From assembly GCF_000430505.1 (NCBI RefSeq), contig NZ_KE387154.1:120530-184529 (forward strand): DNA of 64,000 nt. Reading direction: 5' to 3'. Positions 35,104-44,064 of the stretch are shown one piece after another. This DNA is from Eisenibacter elegans DSM 3317. GTDB lineage: Bacteria; Bacteroidota; Bacteroidia; Cytophagales; Microscillaceae. Positions within the stretch are counted from its first letter, which is position 1. The number at the start of each line of letters is the position of its first letter. The translations under genes were made by a program, and so were the position numbers. The notes under the pieces are model-generated. The model was not told the DNA's origin. It was given only the letters and a program-made list of their open reading frames with translations, and did no database searches.

Positions 35104-37446
35104 ATGAAAAAAAATATACCGACAGTGCCGGGCTATTTTGTATTACCTCTCTGGCTTTTACTTGGTGGGCTATGGTTGCCCCTGAATAGCGCCGCCCAGG
35201 GCTTGGCAGGGCAGGAGTTTTGGGTAGCTTTTTTAAACAACGACAGCCCTACCGTACAGCTCCAGCTCAGTATTGCCACCGGCGCCCAGCCGGCAATGGT
35301 GCAAGTAGAGATGCCTGCCAACGCGGGGTTTGCTCCTCAAACATTGAGTATTCCGGCCAACAGCCAACGCATACTCACCCTTGATGCGGCGCAAGTCTTG
35401 TCAAGCAATAGCGAAATAGTCGAAAACCTTGGTATTTTGGTCAGTGCCTCTGCGCCCATTACGGTATTTGCAGGCAATACTTCGGGCAACAGCGGCGATC
35501 AGGCTGCTGTGTTGCCGCTAGAAGCCTTGGGGCAGACGGCAGAGTACTATCTCGTAAGTCATACGGGTACAGGAGCGGGCGTATCAGAAGCGGTGATTGT
35601 CGCCCTAGAAGATGCCAGTGAGGTCATCATTACGCCCAAGACCATCACCAGTAGCGGCAGGGCAGTCAATGATACCCTCCGCCTTACGCTCAACCGTGGG
35701 CAGGCGCTTCGCCTTCAAGGCGATGGCAGCAATGACCTCAGCGGTAGTATTGTAGAATCGTGTAAGCCCTTGGCTGTTTTTAGCGGCGTAGGAACGACAT
35801 CTGTCCCAGCAGCCTGCTTGCAGCGCAGCCATCTTTTTGCCCAAATGCTCCCTGCGCCCCTTTGGGGCAATCGTTATTTTGCGCCACCTTTGCCCGCAGC
35901 CGATGCAGAGTATACACTCAAATTTGTGGCAGCCGAAGACAACACAGTCTTTTTGGTGGATAGCACTGAGACCTTTAGCCTAAACCGTGGGCAAGCTGCC
36001 GAAAGACGCTACCGCAAAGGCGTGTGTGTGTCGAGCAGTGTGCCTGCTTCGGTTACGTTATTGCTCCAAAGCAATGATTGTAACCTCAGCGGCGATGGTG
36101 CTCCGGCAATGCAGCCACTCAACCACGCCCTTACAGGCACACGCAATGCTTTTTTTGCAGCCCTTCCGCAAAACAGCCTCACAGAACGCTTCGTAACCCT
36201 AGTGTTTGATCGTAGGGGCGTAAACCTGCCCCCACCCATTGTTTTGCTCAACGGACAGGTCATCAACCCCAACTTGACCGCCTTTGCCCCTTCCAACGAC
36301 TATGCCTTTGCCCGTATCAGCCTAGCGCTCAGCGATACGGCTTTTGTATTGGAGGCTAACGCTAATTTTCACGCTTACCTAAGCGGTACGGGCCCTTCGG
36401 ACGGTTTTTTGACGCTAGGAGGCACCAGCTTCAGCACACAACAGGCTGGCATCAGCGTAGGTCAGGCCTGCCCCCAAATCAGCACCACCCTCGCCGGGCG
36501 TGGGCGCAATATCGTTCGTTGGGATTGGGATTTTGGTGATGGTACTCGCCTGACCCAAAACACCGCCCCGCAGTCATTGGTCAATGTCAATAAAACCTAT
36601 GCCGCCGGAAGCTATACCATACGGCTCATTCAGACCAATAGCGCCGGTTGTGTGGACACCGTCAGCACCGAGGTAGTGGTAGCCAACCCTGCCACACAAA
36701 TCCAAAGCCCTGTCAGCTTGTGTAATAACCAGCCTGCCGTCATTGATGCAGGAGAATTCGACAGCTACCGGTGGTCTACTGGCGAAACTACACGCAGCAT
36801 TACCGTCGGCCAGCCGGGCAATTATAGCGTAACGGTAACCATAGGCGCTTGTAGCAGTACAACCCCCTTTGTCGTACAGTTTGGCCAAAGACCCGAGGCC
36901 CGTATCGAAAGCACCCCGTCTATCCCCAGCCTGACCCGCCAAAACCAACGCATTGCCTATATCTGCCCCGAACGCAACGAGGTATTCACCTTTAGCCCAG
37001 CTCCGGTACAAGGATTGTCCGTGAGTGCGCTCTGGATACGCCCCGATAGCAGTACCCTTAATGGCAGCCAATTGGCTGTACGCGAGCCGGGCTTGTATCA
37101 GCTGGTACTCACAGGCAACAACGGCTGTACCGATACCACTCAAATTCAGTTGGTAGCCCTTTGTGAAACTGACCTACAAGTGCCGACGGCCTTTACCCCC
37201 AACGGCGACGGCCTCAATGATGTACTGGAGTTTTTTGGTGAAGGCATCTCCGACCTACGCCTGAGTATTGTCAACCGCTGGGGCGAAACTGTGTTTAGTA
37301 CCAATGATCTCAACCAAACTTGGGACGGTACCTATCTGGGACAAAATGCGCAAGCAGGGTTGTATACCTGGAAAGCCACTTATAAAAGTGCTTTTTTCCC
37401 GGGGCAAACGCTGCAAAAATTTGGCAAAGTAACCCTCATCCGCTAA
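35104..37446 (+). CDS. Secreted PKD-domain protein with gliding-motility/T9SS C-terminal domain
   Basis: 780 aa from ATG 35104 (MKKNIPTVPG); an in-frame ATG at 35092 is an alternative. Signal peptide LPLWLLLGGLWLPLNSAAQ. The N-terminal 400 residues resemble the IgGFc-binding-like region of surface proteins (AGQEFWVAFLNNDSP, PITVFAGNTSGNSGD). A PKD domain has WDWDFGDGTRLTQN (about 473-486). The C-terminal domain VPTAFTPNGDGLNDVLEFF then IVNRWGETVF and WDGTYLGQNAQAGLYTWKA is the CHU_C/type B sorting domain, which directs type IX secretion and surface attachment. A large cell-surface adhesin-like protein; its ligand is unknown. It starts 70 bp after the lipoprotein gene. Confidence 0.9.
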   Translation: MKKNIPTVPGYFVLPLWLLLGGLWLPLNSAAQGLAGQEFWVAFLNNDSPTVQLQLSIATGAQPAMVQVEMPANAGFAPQTLSIPANSQRILTLDAAQVLSSNSEIVENLGILVSASAPITVFAGNTSGNSGDQAAVLPLEALGQTAEYYLVSHTGTGAGVSEAVIVALEDASEVIITPKTITSSGRAVNDTLRLTLNRGQALRLQGDGSNDLSGSIVESCKPLAVFSGVGTTSVPAACLQRSHLFAQMLPAPLWGNRYFAPPLPAADAEYTLKFVAAEDNTVFLVDSTETFSLNRGQAAERRYRKGVCVSSSVPASVTLLLQSNDCNLSGDGAPAMQPLNHALTGTRNAFFAALPQNSLTERFVTLVFDRRGVNLPPPIVLLNGQVINPNLTAFAPSNDYAFARISLALSDTAFVLEANANFHAYLSGTGPSDGFLTLGGTSFSTQQAGISVGQACPQISTTLAGRGRNIVRWDWDFGDGTRLTQNTAPQSLVNVNKTYAAGSYTIRLIQTNSAGCVDTVSTEVVVANPATQIQSPVSLCNNQPAVIDAGEFDSYRWSTGETTRSITVGQPGNYSVTVTIGACSSTTPFVVQFGQRPEARIESTPSIPSLTRQNQRIAYICPERNEVFTFSPAPVQGLSVSALWIRPDSSTLNGSQLAVREPGLYQLVLTGNNGCTDTTQIQLVALCETDLQVPTAFTPNGDGLNDVLEFFGEGISDLRLSIVNRWGETVFSTNDLNQTWDGTYLGQNAQAGLYTWKATYKSAFFPGQTLQKFGKVTLIR

Positions 37447-37622
37447 GCTTGTTGCCCTTATAACAAGCCCAACTCCCCCTTGATACCTGATATGTATTTT
37501 GGAAACCTATTGGTATGCATTCAAAAACTGTCAAATTGGCAGTTTTCTGCTTAATGGAATGCCTTTTGGTAATAAGAGCATAGCCAAAGACCCATATTTT
37601 TACCCTCAAACACTTGAAGACT

Positions 37623-39443
37623 ATGCAAGAGAAAGGCACTATCTCCGTCAATACCGAAAACATTTTTCCCATCATCAAGAAGTTTCTCTACTCTGACCAA
37701 GAAATCTTCTTGCGCGAACTAGTCTCCAACGCAATGGATGCTACTCAGAAGCTCAAAGGCTTGGCCTCTTTGGGAGAGTATAAAGGGGAGCTAGGGGAGC
37801 TGAAAGTACGCGTAAGCCTCAATGCCGAAGCCAAAACCATCACCATCAGCGACAATGGCCTTGGGATGACCGCCGAGGAGATTAAGAAATACATCAATCA
37901 GGTAGCGTTTTCGGGTGCAACAGAGTTTGTAGAAAAGTATCAGGGCAAGACCGAAGCCGGTCAAATCATCGGACATTTTGGCTTGGGCTTCTACTCTGCG
38001 TTTATGGTGGCCGAAAAAGTACGCATTGTTACCCAATCATACCAAGAGGGAACCGAAGCCGCTCAATGGGAATGTGATGGCAGCACGAGTTTCGAAATCA
38101 GCCCCGCCGTCAAAGCAGAACGTGGCACAGATGTAATTCTACACATTGCCGAAGATGCACAGGAATTCTTAGACCAATACAAGCTCAAGAGTATCTTACA
38201 GAAATATGGTAAGTTCCTACCTATCCCGCTTTATTTCGAAGAAGAGCAAATCAACAATACTGCCCCCCTCTGGACCAAAACACCCACAGATCTCAAAGAC
38301 GAAGACTATCTCAATTTTTATAAGGAACTTTATCCCTTCAGCGAGGAGCCGTTGTTCTGGATACACCTCAATGTTGATTATCCCTTCAACCTGACGGGCA
38401 TCTTGTATTTCCCCAAAATCAAGAGCAACCTAGACCTCAACCGTGAGAAAATTCAGCTTTACTCGCGCCAAGTCTTTATCACAGATGAGGTAAAAGACAT
38501 CGTGCCTGAGTTTTTGCAGCTGATGCACGGCATCATCGACTCTCCCGATATTCCGCTCAATGTGTCGCGCAGCTACCTACAGGCTGACAGTAACGTCAAA
38601 AAAATCAACAACTACATCACCCGCAAGGTAGCCGACAAGCTCTCTGAGCTGTTTAGAGAAGACCGCAAGGCTTTTGAAGAAAAGTGGCAAAGCATCGGGT
38701 TGTTTGTCAAGTATGGTATCATTACAGAGGAGAAGTTTTTTGACAAGGCCAAAAACTTTACGCTTGTGCGCAACACAGAAGAGAAACTATTCACCCTTGA
38801 CGAATACCGCGAGCACGTTCAAGCCACCCAAACCGACAAAAACGAGCAGTTGGTTTGGCTCTACAGTAGTGATGCTGGCAAACAAAGTACCTATATCGCC
38901 TCGGCCAAGCGCAAGGGCTACGATGTGTTGTTGCTCAACGATGCTTTTATAGACAACCACTTTGTGAGCGCTTTGGAAGGCAAACTTGAGAAAACCAGCC
39001 TCAAGCGTGTCGATGCTGATACCGTCGATAAGCTCATAGAGCAGGATACTAAGCTCGAAAGCGTCCTCTCAGAGGCTGAAAGTACCAAACTTCAGGAGCT
39101 GTATGCCAAGGTGCTCAACAATAAGCAGCTCAAAATCAGCGTAGAGGCCATGCCCACTGATGAACTGCCGGTAGTCATCACCCTACCCGAGTTTATGCGC
39201 CGTATGCAAGAAATGGCTGCCGCACAGGGTATGGGGGGAATGATGGGCCAAATGCCACCAGCATATCAGGTGGCAATCAATGGTAATCACCCGCTAAACC
39301 AAAGTATTTTGGCCGCTACCGACGAAGCCCAACAACAACAATGGATCAAACAAGCCTATGACTTGGCGTTGCTTTCCCAAGGCCAACTCAGTGGCGAAGC
39401 GCTACAAGCCTTTATTGAGCGCAGTGTTGGTATGATACAATAG
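37623..39443 (+). CDS. htpG: Molecular chaperone HtpG (Hsp90)
   Basis: 606 aa, ATG at 37623 (MQEKGTISVNTENIFP). ATP-dependent dimeric cytosolic chaperone. The GHKL ATPase domain has FLRELVSNAMDATQKL (Asn/Asp of the Mg2+ site), ISDNGLGMTAEEI and GHFGLGFYSAFMVAEK. The middle domain has YFPKIKSNLDLNREKIQLYS and DSPDIPLNVSRSYLQ with the catalytic-loop Arg. The C-terminal dimerisation part includes MGGMMGQMPP, a Met/Gly-rich loop, and ends before any MEEVD, as expected in bacteria. Normal length. Confidence 0.97.
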   Translation: MQEKGTISVNTENIFPIIKKFLYSDQEIFLRELVSNAMDATQKLKGLASLGEYKGELGELKVRVSLNAEAKTITISDNGLGMTAEEIKKYINQVAFSGATEFVEKYQGKTEAGQIIGHFGLGFYSAFMVAEKVRIVTQSYQEGTEAAQWECDGSTSFEISPAVKAERGTDVILHIAEDAQEFLDQYKLKSILQKYGKFLPIPLYFEEEQINNTAPLWTKTPTDLKDEDYLNFYKELYPFSEEPLFWIHLNVDYPFNLTGILYFPKIKSNLDLNREKIQLYSRQVFITDEVKDIVPEFLQLMHGIIDSPDIPLNVSRSYLQADSNVKKINNYITRKVADKLSELFREDRKAFEEKWQSIGLFVKYGIITEEKFFDKAKNFTLVRNTEEKLFTLDEYREHVQATQTDKNEQLVWLYSSDAGKQSTYIASAKRKGYDVLLLNDAFIDNHFVSALEGKLEKTSLKRVDADTVDKLIEQDTKLESVLSEAESTKLQELYAKVLNNKQLKISVEAMPTDELPVVITLPEFMRRMQEMAAAQGMGGMMGQMPPAYQVAINGNHPLNQSILAATDEAQQQQWIKQAYDLALLSQGQLSGEALQAFIERSVGMIQ

Positions 39444-39577
39444 CCCTCACCAATGGCTCTCAAAGGAGCTTGGTGAAAATATTTGCCAAGCCAGTCTTCA
39501 TTGGGTATAGCTTGAGCAGTTGATGTACTAAAGCTCATTGTGCAACAAACAACTCAAATAGCCTTGTTATCAATTTG

Positions 39578-39616
39578 AAAGCCTCCGAAGCTGATACTGC
39601 TTTCGGAGGCTTGTTT
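39578..39616 (+). terminator. Terminator after htpG
   Basis: AAGCCTCCGAA (39579-39589) pairs with TTCGGAGGCTT (39602-39612), 11 bp. It abuts the stop of the small minus-strand gene and can serve both. Confidence 0.75.
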
Positions 39617-39848
39617 AGTTTTTGCGGGTAGTTTTGGGGCTGTCGTCATGCCAGCGGTCAACCAAAATATCTTCAAAAGCCCCCCCGGGGGGTAAGTCTA
39701 TCACAGGCAGGCCGCTATCGCCGGGCGTACCCCCATCATCGCCCCCATTGGGAGGCAAATCACTCCCGCGAAAAGTCCGTACCATCAACCATGCCACTAG
39801 ACTCAAACTCAGCGTAAATACGAACAAATAAACAATCATCAACATCAT
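39615..39848 (-). CDS. Small single-TM protein with Gly/Pro/Asp-rich tail
   Basis: 77 aa, ATG at 39846-39848. One N-terminal helix (IVYLFVFTLSLSLVAWLMV), then RTFRGSDLPPNGGDDGGTP and a C-terminal polar tail RWHDDSPKTTRKN. No family recognised; could be a structural or accessory membrane peptide. It diverges from the FHA operon. Confidence 0.55.
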   Translation of the reverse strand: MMLMIVYLFVFTLSLSLVAWLMVRTFRGSDLPPNGGDDGGTPGDSGLPVIDLPPGGAFEDILVDRWHDDSPKTTRKN

Positions 39849-40091
39849 ACAATCAATTGGATTTGCGCTTGGGGGGATTAATGCTTTTTTAACTGCATTT
39901 TCTACGCATTAGTTGCGACATTAGCCAAATATAATTATTTCTAATGGGATTTCCCTAACTTTTTATTGTGTTTTTGAGTATTAATACCTGTTTGTGAGTA
40001 GAAAAACAGCATACCAAGGTATATAGCTGTCTTTTGAGGGTTTTTTCGTACTTTTACGTGATTTGTACCGCTTTAATCGATAAAAATCTTT

Positions 40092-40655
40092 ATGAGCGAT
40101 TTTACGCTATGCGAAAACGGGCATTACTTCCCCAACACGATGGAGAAGTGCCCCTACTGCCCCCACAACAACGAGGAAGGGTATGAGGAGGATGAACTTG
40201 ATTTTGAAGAAGGCAACTCTTTGGCTCATACACAAATCTTTGGCGAAGCACCAGAGCTAGACCTTGGGCGTACGCAAATCTTTACGCACGAACACAGCCC
40301 TATGCCTACCGGCAGTGCCAGCCCAAGCACAGGCGGCGAGCGCCCCAACGGACGTAAGTTGGTAGGGTGGTTGGTGTCGTTTACTTTGGATCCCAACGGG
40401 GTGGATTTCAAGCTCTACGAAGGACGCAACATCATTGGCAAAGATCAGGCCTGCGATATTGTCATTGGGCAAGACCCAGCCATCTCGGGCAAACATCTGA
40501 CGATTTTGTACCGTATGGGCTACTTTAAGTTCAAGGATGAGTTTTCGACCAATGGCACTTTTATCAATGATGTATTTGAGGAAGAAGGCAACCTACAAGA
40601 TGGCGACCTCATCAAAATCGGAGAAACCATACTCAAATTCAGAACCATCGCCTAG
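40092..40655 (+). CDS. Zinc-ribbon/FHA phosphopeptide-binding protein
   Basis: 187 aa, ATG at 40092. A compact N-terminal ribbon has LCENGHYFPN and EKCPYCPH (likely ligands Cys7, His11, Cys20, Cys23). An acidic linker (31-90) contains the tetrapeptide TQIF twice, at Thr47 and Thr61. The FHA domain (about 95-187) has NIIGKDQACDIVIG, AISGKHLTILY and FSTNGTFIND. The Ser/His and NGT elements are present, but the phosphate-contacting Arg of the usual GR is Lys (IIGKDQ). Duplicated Thr motifs before an FHA domain recall GarA/OdhI, whose linker phosphothreonine binds its own FHA domain. First gene of a three-gene operon. Confidence 0.85.
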   Translation: MSDFTLCENGHYFPNTMEKCPYCPHNNEEGYEEDELDFEEGNSLAHTQIFGEAPELDLGRTQIFTHEHSPMPTGSASPSTGGERPNGRKLVGWLVSFTLDPNGVDFKLYEGRNIIGKDQACDIVIGQDPAISGKHLTILYRMGYFKFKDEFSTNGTFINDVFEEEGNLQDGDLIKIGETILKFRTIA

Positions 40656-40680
40656 TCTCCCAACCTAGCATACTAACCTT

Positions 40681-42297
40681 ATGAGACCCACGCAAAGTCG
40701 CATACCTGCTCTTTTTGTTTTGCTCTTCTGGCTGAGCCTTGGACTACAGCCCTACAGCCTCTGGGCGCAGAGCCTGACAGTGCTCAAGGTAGATACCACC
40801 AACTTCCCCACACTCAAGGTAATGGTGCAGATTCAGGACGAGATTCCGCCTATAGAAACTGACCTGCGGGTGTTGGATGAGGAGCAAAACGACCTTACTT
40901 TTTCTTTTACGGCACAGAATGACTCTATACACCGCGCAGACCGCAACATCTTTTTCTTGATCGAAGCATCCAGCTTTACACAAGGCAGAGCTGTGGACAA
41001 CTTCCGCAAGGCTCTCGTCAGAGTATTGGATGAGATGGAGTCTAAAGACCGTGTCAATATCGGCTTCTTTGGCGCAACCGGCAACCGTGGCCGGGCGTTG
41101 CAAGTACTGAGCGCCGATTTCTCGACCAACTTCTCGCTTTTCAAAGAAGAGGTGCAGACTAAGATTATGGCTCCGGAAGACAGCAACCAAACCGCCGATG
41201 TCTACAAAGCGATGTATGAGGCCTTGGAGTTTTTTAATAAGCCAGATGTAAATGGCAAAAAAATGCTCATCGTATTGTCGGCAGCTATCAACAGTAGTCG
41301 CTCGCCCTACACCTCTGATGATGTGATAGAAAAAGCCCAACGCCTAGGTATCCCCATTTATACCATCAGCTACAAAACCAATGATTTGTATGCTCCTGAC
41401 AATTTTATCCTCATCAGCGACAAAACCAACGGCGAAACGGCTACCTCCAAAACGGCCGCCGACATTCGCAGCGCCTTGGGCAATTTCTTGGAGGTAATCA
41501 AGGCCAAGGATGGCTACCTCAATAACTATCTGCTGACCTTCACGACCTATCAACCTGCCGACGGCAATATGCACCAGTTTGATATTCAGTACAAAAGCCA
41601 GTCAAACTTGGTTACATATCAAGCTCCTTTCAGACAAAAACGCAGCTCCTCCTCTTGGAATGACCTTTTTATCTTGGCGCTCATCTTGGGCGCAGTGGTA
41701 GCGGCCTACTTCTTCTGGCGGTATCGCCAACAGCAGCTCGCTGGTGGTGGACCAATGGACTTGCCCGAAGAGGACTTTTTTGATGATGATGACGACGCGT
41801 TTGACGAACCTCCCCGCGAAAGCGAAGAAATGATACGCATACAGTCTTTGAGCCAAGAAAACCAACAACTGCGCCAGCAACTCAGCAGCCTTACAGACGA
41901 AATGCAGCAGGTACGCTCTGCCATTCAGCAGCAACAACAACCACCACCACCACCACCACCGCCTGTACCAGAAAAGTTTGACCTCAAGAAGACCATCATC
42001 GCCGGCGGCGGCGGTACGCCCAAACTATTAGTAGCCACGACCGAGTTTCAGCACAGCTTTGCCCTCAACAAGCCTTCGCTATCCATAGGTCGTAACCCTG
42101 AAAACGATATTTGTATCCCCGAACGAACTGTTTCGGGCCAACACGCCGTTATTTCTATTACCAGCGGCAGCTTTACCATCAGCGATGCCGGTAGCACCAA
42201 CGGCACCTTTGTAAACGGAACCCGTGTACAGAGCGCCAAGCTCAAAGCCGGAGACATCATCAAATTGGGCGCAGCTCAATGTAAATTCCAGATATAA
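40681..42297 (+). CDS. Signal peptide-vWA-TM-FHA protein
   Basis: 538 aa, ATG at 40681, 25 bp after the FHA gene. Signal peptide ALFVLLFWLSLGLQP, then a vWA-like domain outside the membrane (about 75-290: NIFFLIEASSFTQG, INIGFFGA region, GKKMLIVLSAAINSSRS, PIYTISYKT). The MIDAS DxSxS reads ExSS-like (LIEASS), so classic metal binding is uncertain. One helix at about 327-345 (ILALILGAVVAAYFFW), an acidic stretch, a coiled coil (QSLSQENQQLRQQLSSL) and a polyproline linker lead to a canonical cytoplasmic FHA domain (SIGRNPENDICI, VSGQHAVISI, GSTNGTFVNG). It would link an outside vWA to phosphothreonine binding inside. Confidence 0.85.
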   Translation: MRPTQSRIPALFVLLFWLSLGLQPYSLWAQSLTVLKVDTTNFPTLKVMVQIQDEIPPIETDLRVLDEEQNDLTFSFTAQNDSIHRADRNIFFLIEASSFTQGRAVDNFRKALVRVLDEMESKDRVNIGFFGATGNRGRALQVLSADFSTNFSLFKEEVQTKIMAPEDSNQTADVYKAMYEALEFFNKPDVNGKKMLIVLSAAINSSRSPYTSDDVIEKAQRLGIPIYTISYKTNDLYAPDNFILISDKTNGETATSKTAADIRSALGNFLEVIKAKDGYLNNYLLTFTTYQPADGNMHQFDIQYKSQSNLVTYQAPFRQKRSSSSWNDLFILALILGAVVAAYFFWRYRQQQLAGGGPMDLPEEDFFDDDDDAFDEPPRESEEMIRIQSLSQENQQLRQQLSSLTDEMQQVRSAIQQQQQPPPPPPPPVPEKFDLKKTIIAGGGGTPKLLVATTEFQHSFALNKPSLSIGRNPENDICIPERTVSGQHAVISITSGSFTISDAGSTNGTFVNGTRVQSAKLKAGDIIKLGAAQCKFQI

Positions 42298-42351
42298 CGG
42301 CCAAAGCCATATACTCCCTTGCTGAACGAGGCAGCAGCCTCCCCCACAATT

Positions 42352-43974
42352 ATGTACCAAACACAAGACAGCCTCCCTGAAAAACAATTCCGCTTCGGCA
42401 ACCACACAGATGTGGGTAACCTGCGAACACAAAACGAAGACTACCTGGGGTACTTCGACACACTCAATGGGCATATTTTTCTGGTATGCGATGGAATGGG
42501 CGGCCATGCAGGTGGCTCTACCGCCTCTCAGTTGGCCGTCAGCAGCATCCGCAATTTGGCACAACAAACCCTCTACCCTGACACACCGGGGTTTATCGAA
42601 AAAGCCATCCAGTATGCCAACAGCCAAATTTATAAAGAAGCCCAAACCAACCCCGAGCTACGCGGGATGGGCACTACCTGCGTGATGATTGTCATCAGGG
42701 GGAATGCTGTATACTATGGACACGTAGGCGATAGCAGGCTGTATTATCACTCTATGGGGCGCTTACATCGCCTCACTACGGATGACTCCTTCGTACAAGA
42801 GCTTGTCAACCGTGGGATGATCACAGACGACGAAGCGCGCACACATCCTCGCCGCAATGAAATATTGAAGGCACTCGGCACACACCCTACCGTAGAAGTC
42901 AGCGTAGGAGTACAGCCGATAATCCCCTTCAAAGATGATATTTTCTTGCTTTGTACCGACGGCCTCAACGGCCCGCTCTCCGATAACCAAATTGGGGAAG
43001 TACTCAATCAACCACTCAATATCCAACATAAGGCCTTACAACTAGTACAGATGGCCAATCATTTGGGCGGAGAAGACAATATCACTGTACAGCTGGTTGA
43101 GTTTTTCAATGCAGCACCCACGCTAGGGCAGGTCTCTTTTGCTAACCCCCAACAGCAAACAGCCATTCCCCCCCCCCCACTTGACCAAACCCAGCCCGAG
43201 CCTAGCGCACAAATCATCCGTCCTCAGCGCCAAGAAACTCCCCAAAACCCTATTATCCATAAAAAAAAAGCCACAACTAAGCCAGAAACCAACTCCAACA
43301 CCCAACGCCCCCAACAAAACCCAACACAACGCCGAGAACCACAACGACAGCAAGTACCACGCTACCAACAACCAAATACCCACAACAACCAAAATACTTG
43401 GGATTGGGATATAGCCCCCAGCACCCAAGCCCTCGGCATCCTGAGCCTCTTGGCAGTAGTGTTGGGCTTTGTTTATTTTTCGGATGCCCGCCCAGCTATC
43501 CAAAAACGCCTCTATGGCGTAGAGCAAATGCCGGTATCCTATACCGACTCCTTGGGCATCACCCGAAAGCTAGACCCCGAAGCCCGCATTTCCAAAAGAG
43601 TAGAACGCCGCATACTCAACTATGCCGTAGACAACAGCAGCTTGTTGCGTTGGATGTTTTCGGCTTATGTAGAAACCAGAGAGACCGTAGAAAAAGTAAA
43701 CAATGTTAGGCGAGATATCGATAGCACCCTCAACAACGTGCGCCAAATGGGCACACAAGTGCAAAAAGGCCTACAAAAGCTGCCCTTCAACCGACATAAC
43801 CAGAAAATCGAAAATATCGCCGACCAATATGGCATTAGCTTGCGCGAGCTCATGGAGCTCAACAAAGTCTCTTCGCTGCGTGAGCTGCGCCGCCTCGACA
43901 GCCTCGTCTTGCCCGAAAAAGCCAACCCTAGAAAAGAATGGCTAGAAGATAACGAAGAAGAGGAAGAAGAATAA
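42352..43974 (+). CDS. PP2C-type phosphatase with TM segment and C-terminal LysM domain
   Basis: 540 aa, ATG at 42352 (MYQTQDSLPEK); an upstream in-frame TTG is less likely. The PP2C domain (about 15-250) keeps the metal-binding acids: TQNEDYLGYF, VCDGMGGHAGG, GMGTTC, GHVGDSRLYY, LCTDGLNG and GGEDNITVQLV, so Ser/Thr phosphatase activity is expected. A 100-residue Pro/Gln/Lys linker includes an 11-C tract (43168-43178). Then come one helix (LGILSLLAVVLGFVYF, about 359-374) and a charged region. Near the end (about 480-520), IENIADQYGISLRELMELN followed by LRRLDSLVLP fits a LysM peptidoglycan-binding domain. The gene starts 54 bp after the vWA-FHA stop. Confidence 0.85.
   Translation: MYQTQDSLPEKQFRFGNHTDVGNLRTQNEDYLGYFDTLNGHIFLVCDGMGGHAGGSTASQLAVSSIRNLAQQTLYPDTPGFIEKAIQYANSQIYKEAQTNPELRGMGTTCVMIVIRGNAVYYGHVGDSRLYYHSMGRLHRLTTDDSFVQELVNRGMITDDEARTHPRRNEILKALGTHPTVEVSVGVQPIIPFKDDIFLLCTDGLNGPLSDNQIGEVLNQPLNIQHKALQLVQMANHLGGEDNITVQLVEFFNAAPTLGQVSFANPQQQTAIPPPPLDQTQPEPSAQIIRPQRQETPQNPIIHKKKATTKPETNSNTQRPQQNPTQRREPQRQQVPRYQQPNTHNNQNTWDWDIAPSTQALGILSLLAVVLGFVYFSDARPAIQKRLYGVEQMPVSYTDSLGITRKLDPEARISKRVERRILNYAVDNSSLLRWMFSAYVETRETVEKVNNVRRDIDSTLNNVRQMGTQVQKGLQKLPFNRHNQKIENIADQYGISLRELMELNKVSSLRELRRLDSLVLPEKANPRKEWLEDNEEEEEE
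43168..43178 (+). repeat. Poly-C tract (11 C) inside the PP2C gene
   Basis: Eleven consecutive C encode part of IPPPPLDQ in the linker before the membrane helix. Slippage by one base would keep the phosphatase domain and remove the TM and LysM part. An A9 run follows at 43261-43269. Confidence 0.9.
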
Positions 43975-44028
43975 AAGACCAAAACAAGACAGCGTGCAAC
44001 AACGCTGTAAATAACAAAGCAAGCAAAG

Positions 44029-44060
44029 CTTGCAATTGTGCTGAAAGCAACTTACATTTG
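44029..44060 (+). promoter_or_regulatory. Promoter of rnpB
   Basis: CTTG (44029-44032), 20 nt, TACATTTG (44053-44060). A start 5-6 nt downstream matches the first pairing base of RNase P RNA near 44065. Confidence 0.7.
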
Positions 44061-44064
44061 GAAA

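Noticed and set aside
36574-37143. 189-codon minus-strand frame inside the CHU_C gene
   Set aside because: Shadow of the PKD/CHU_C coding strand with no motif.
41935-41970. CAA/CCA triplet array in the vWA-FHA gene as a phase-variable site
   Set aside because: Triplet changes would keep the frame and only alter Gln/Pro linker length.
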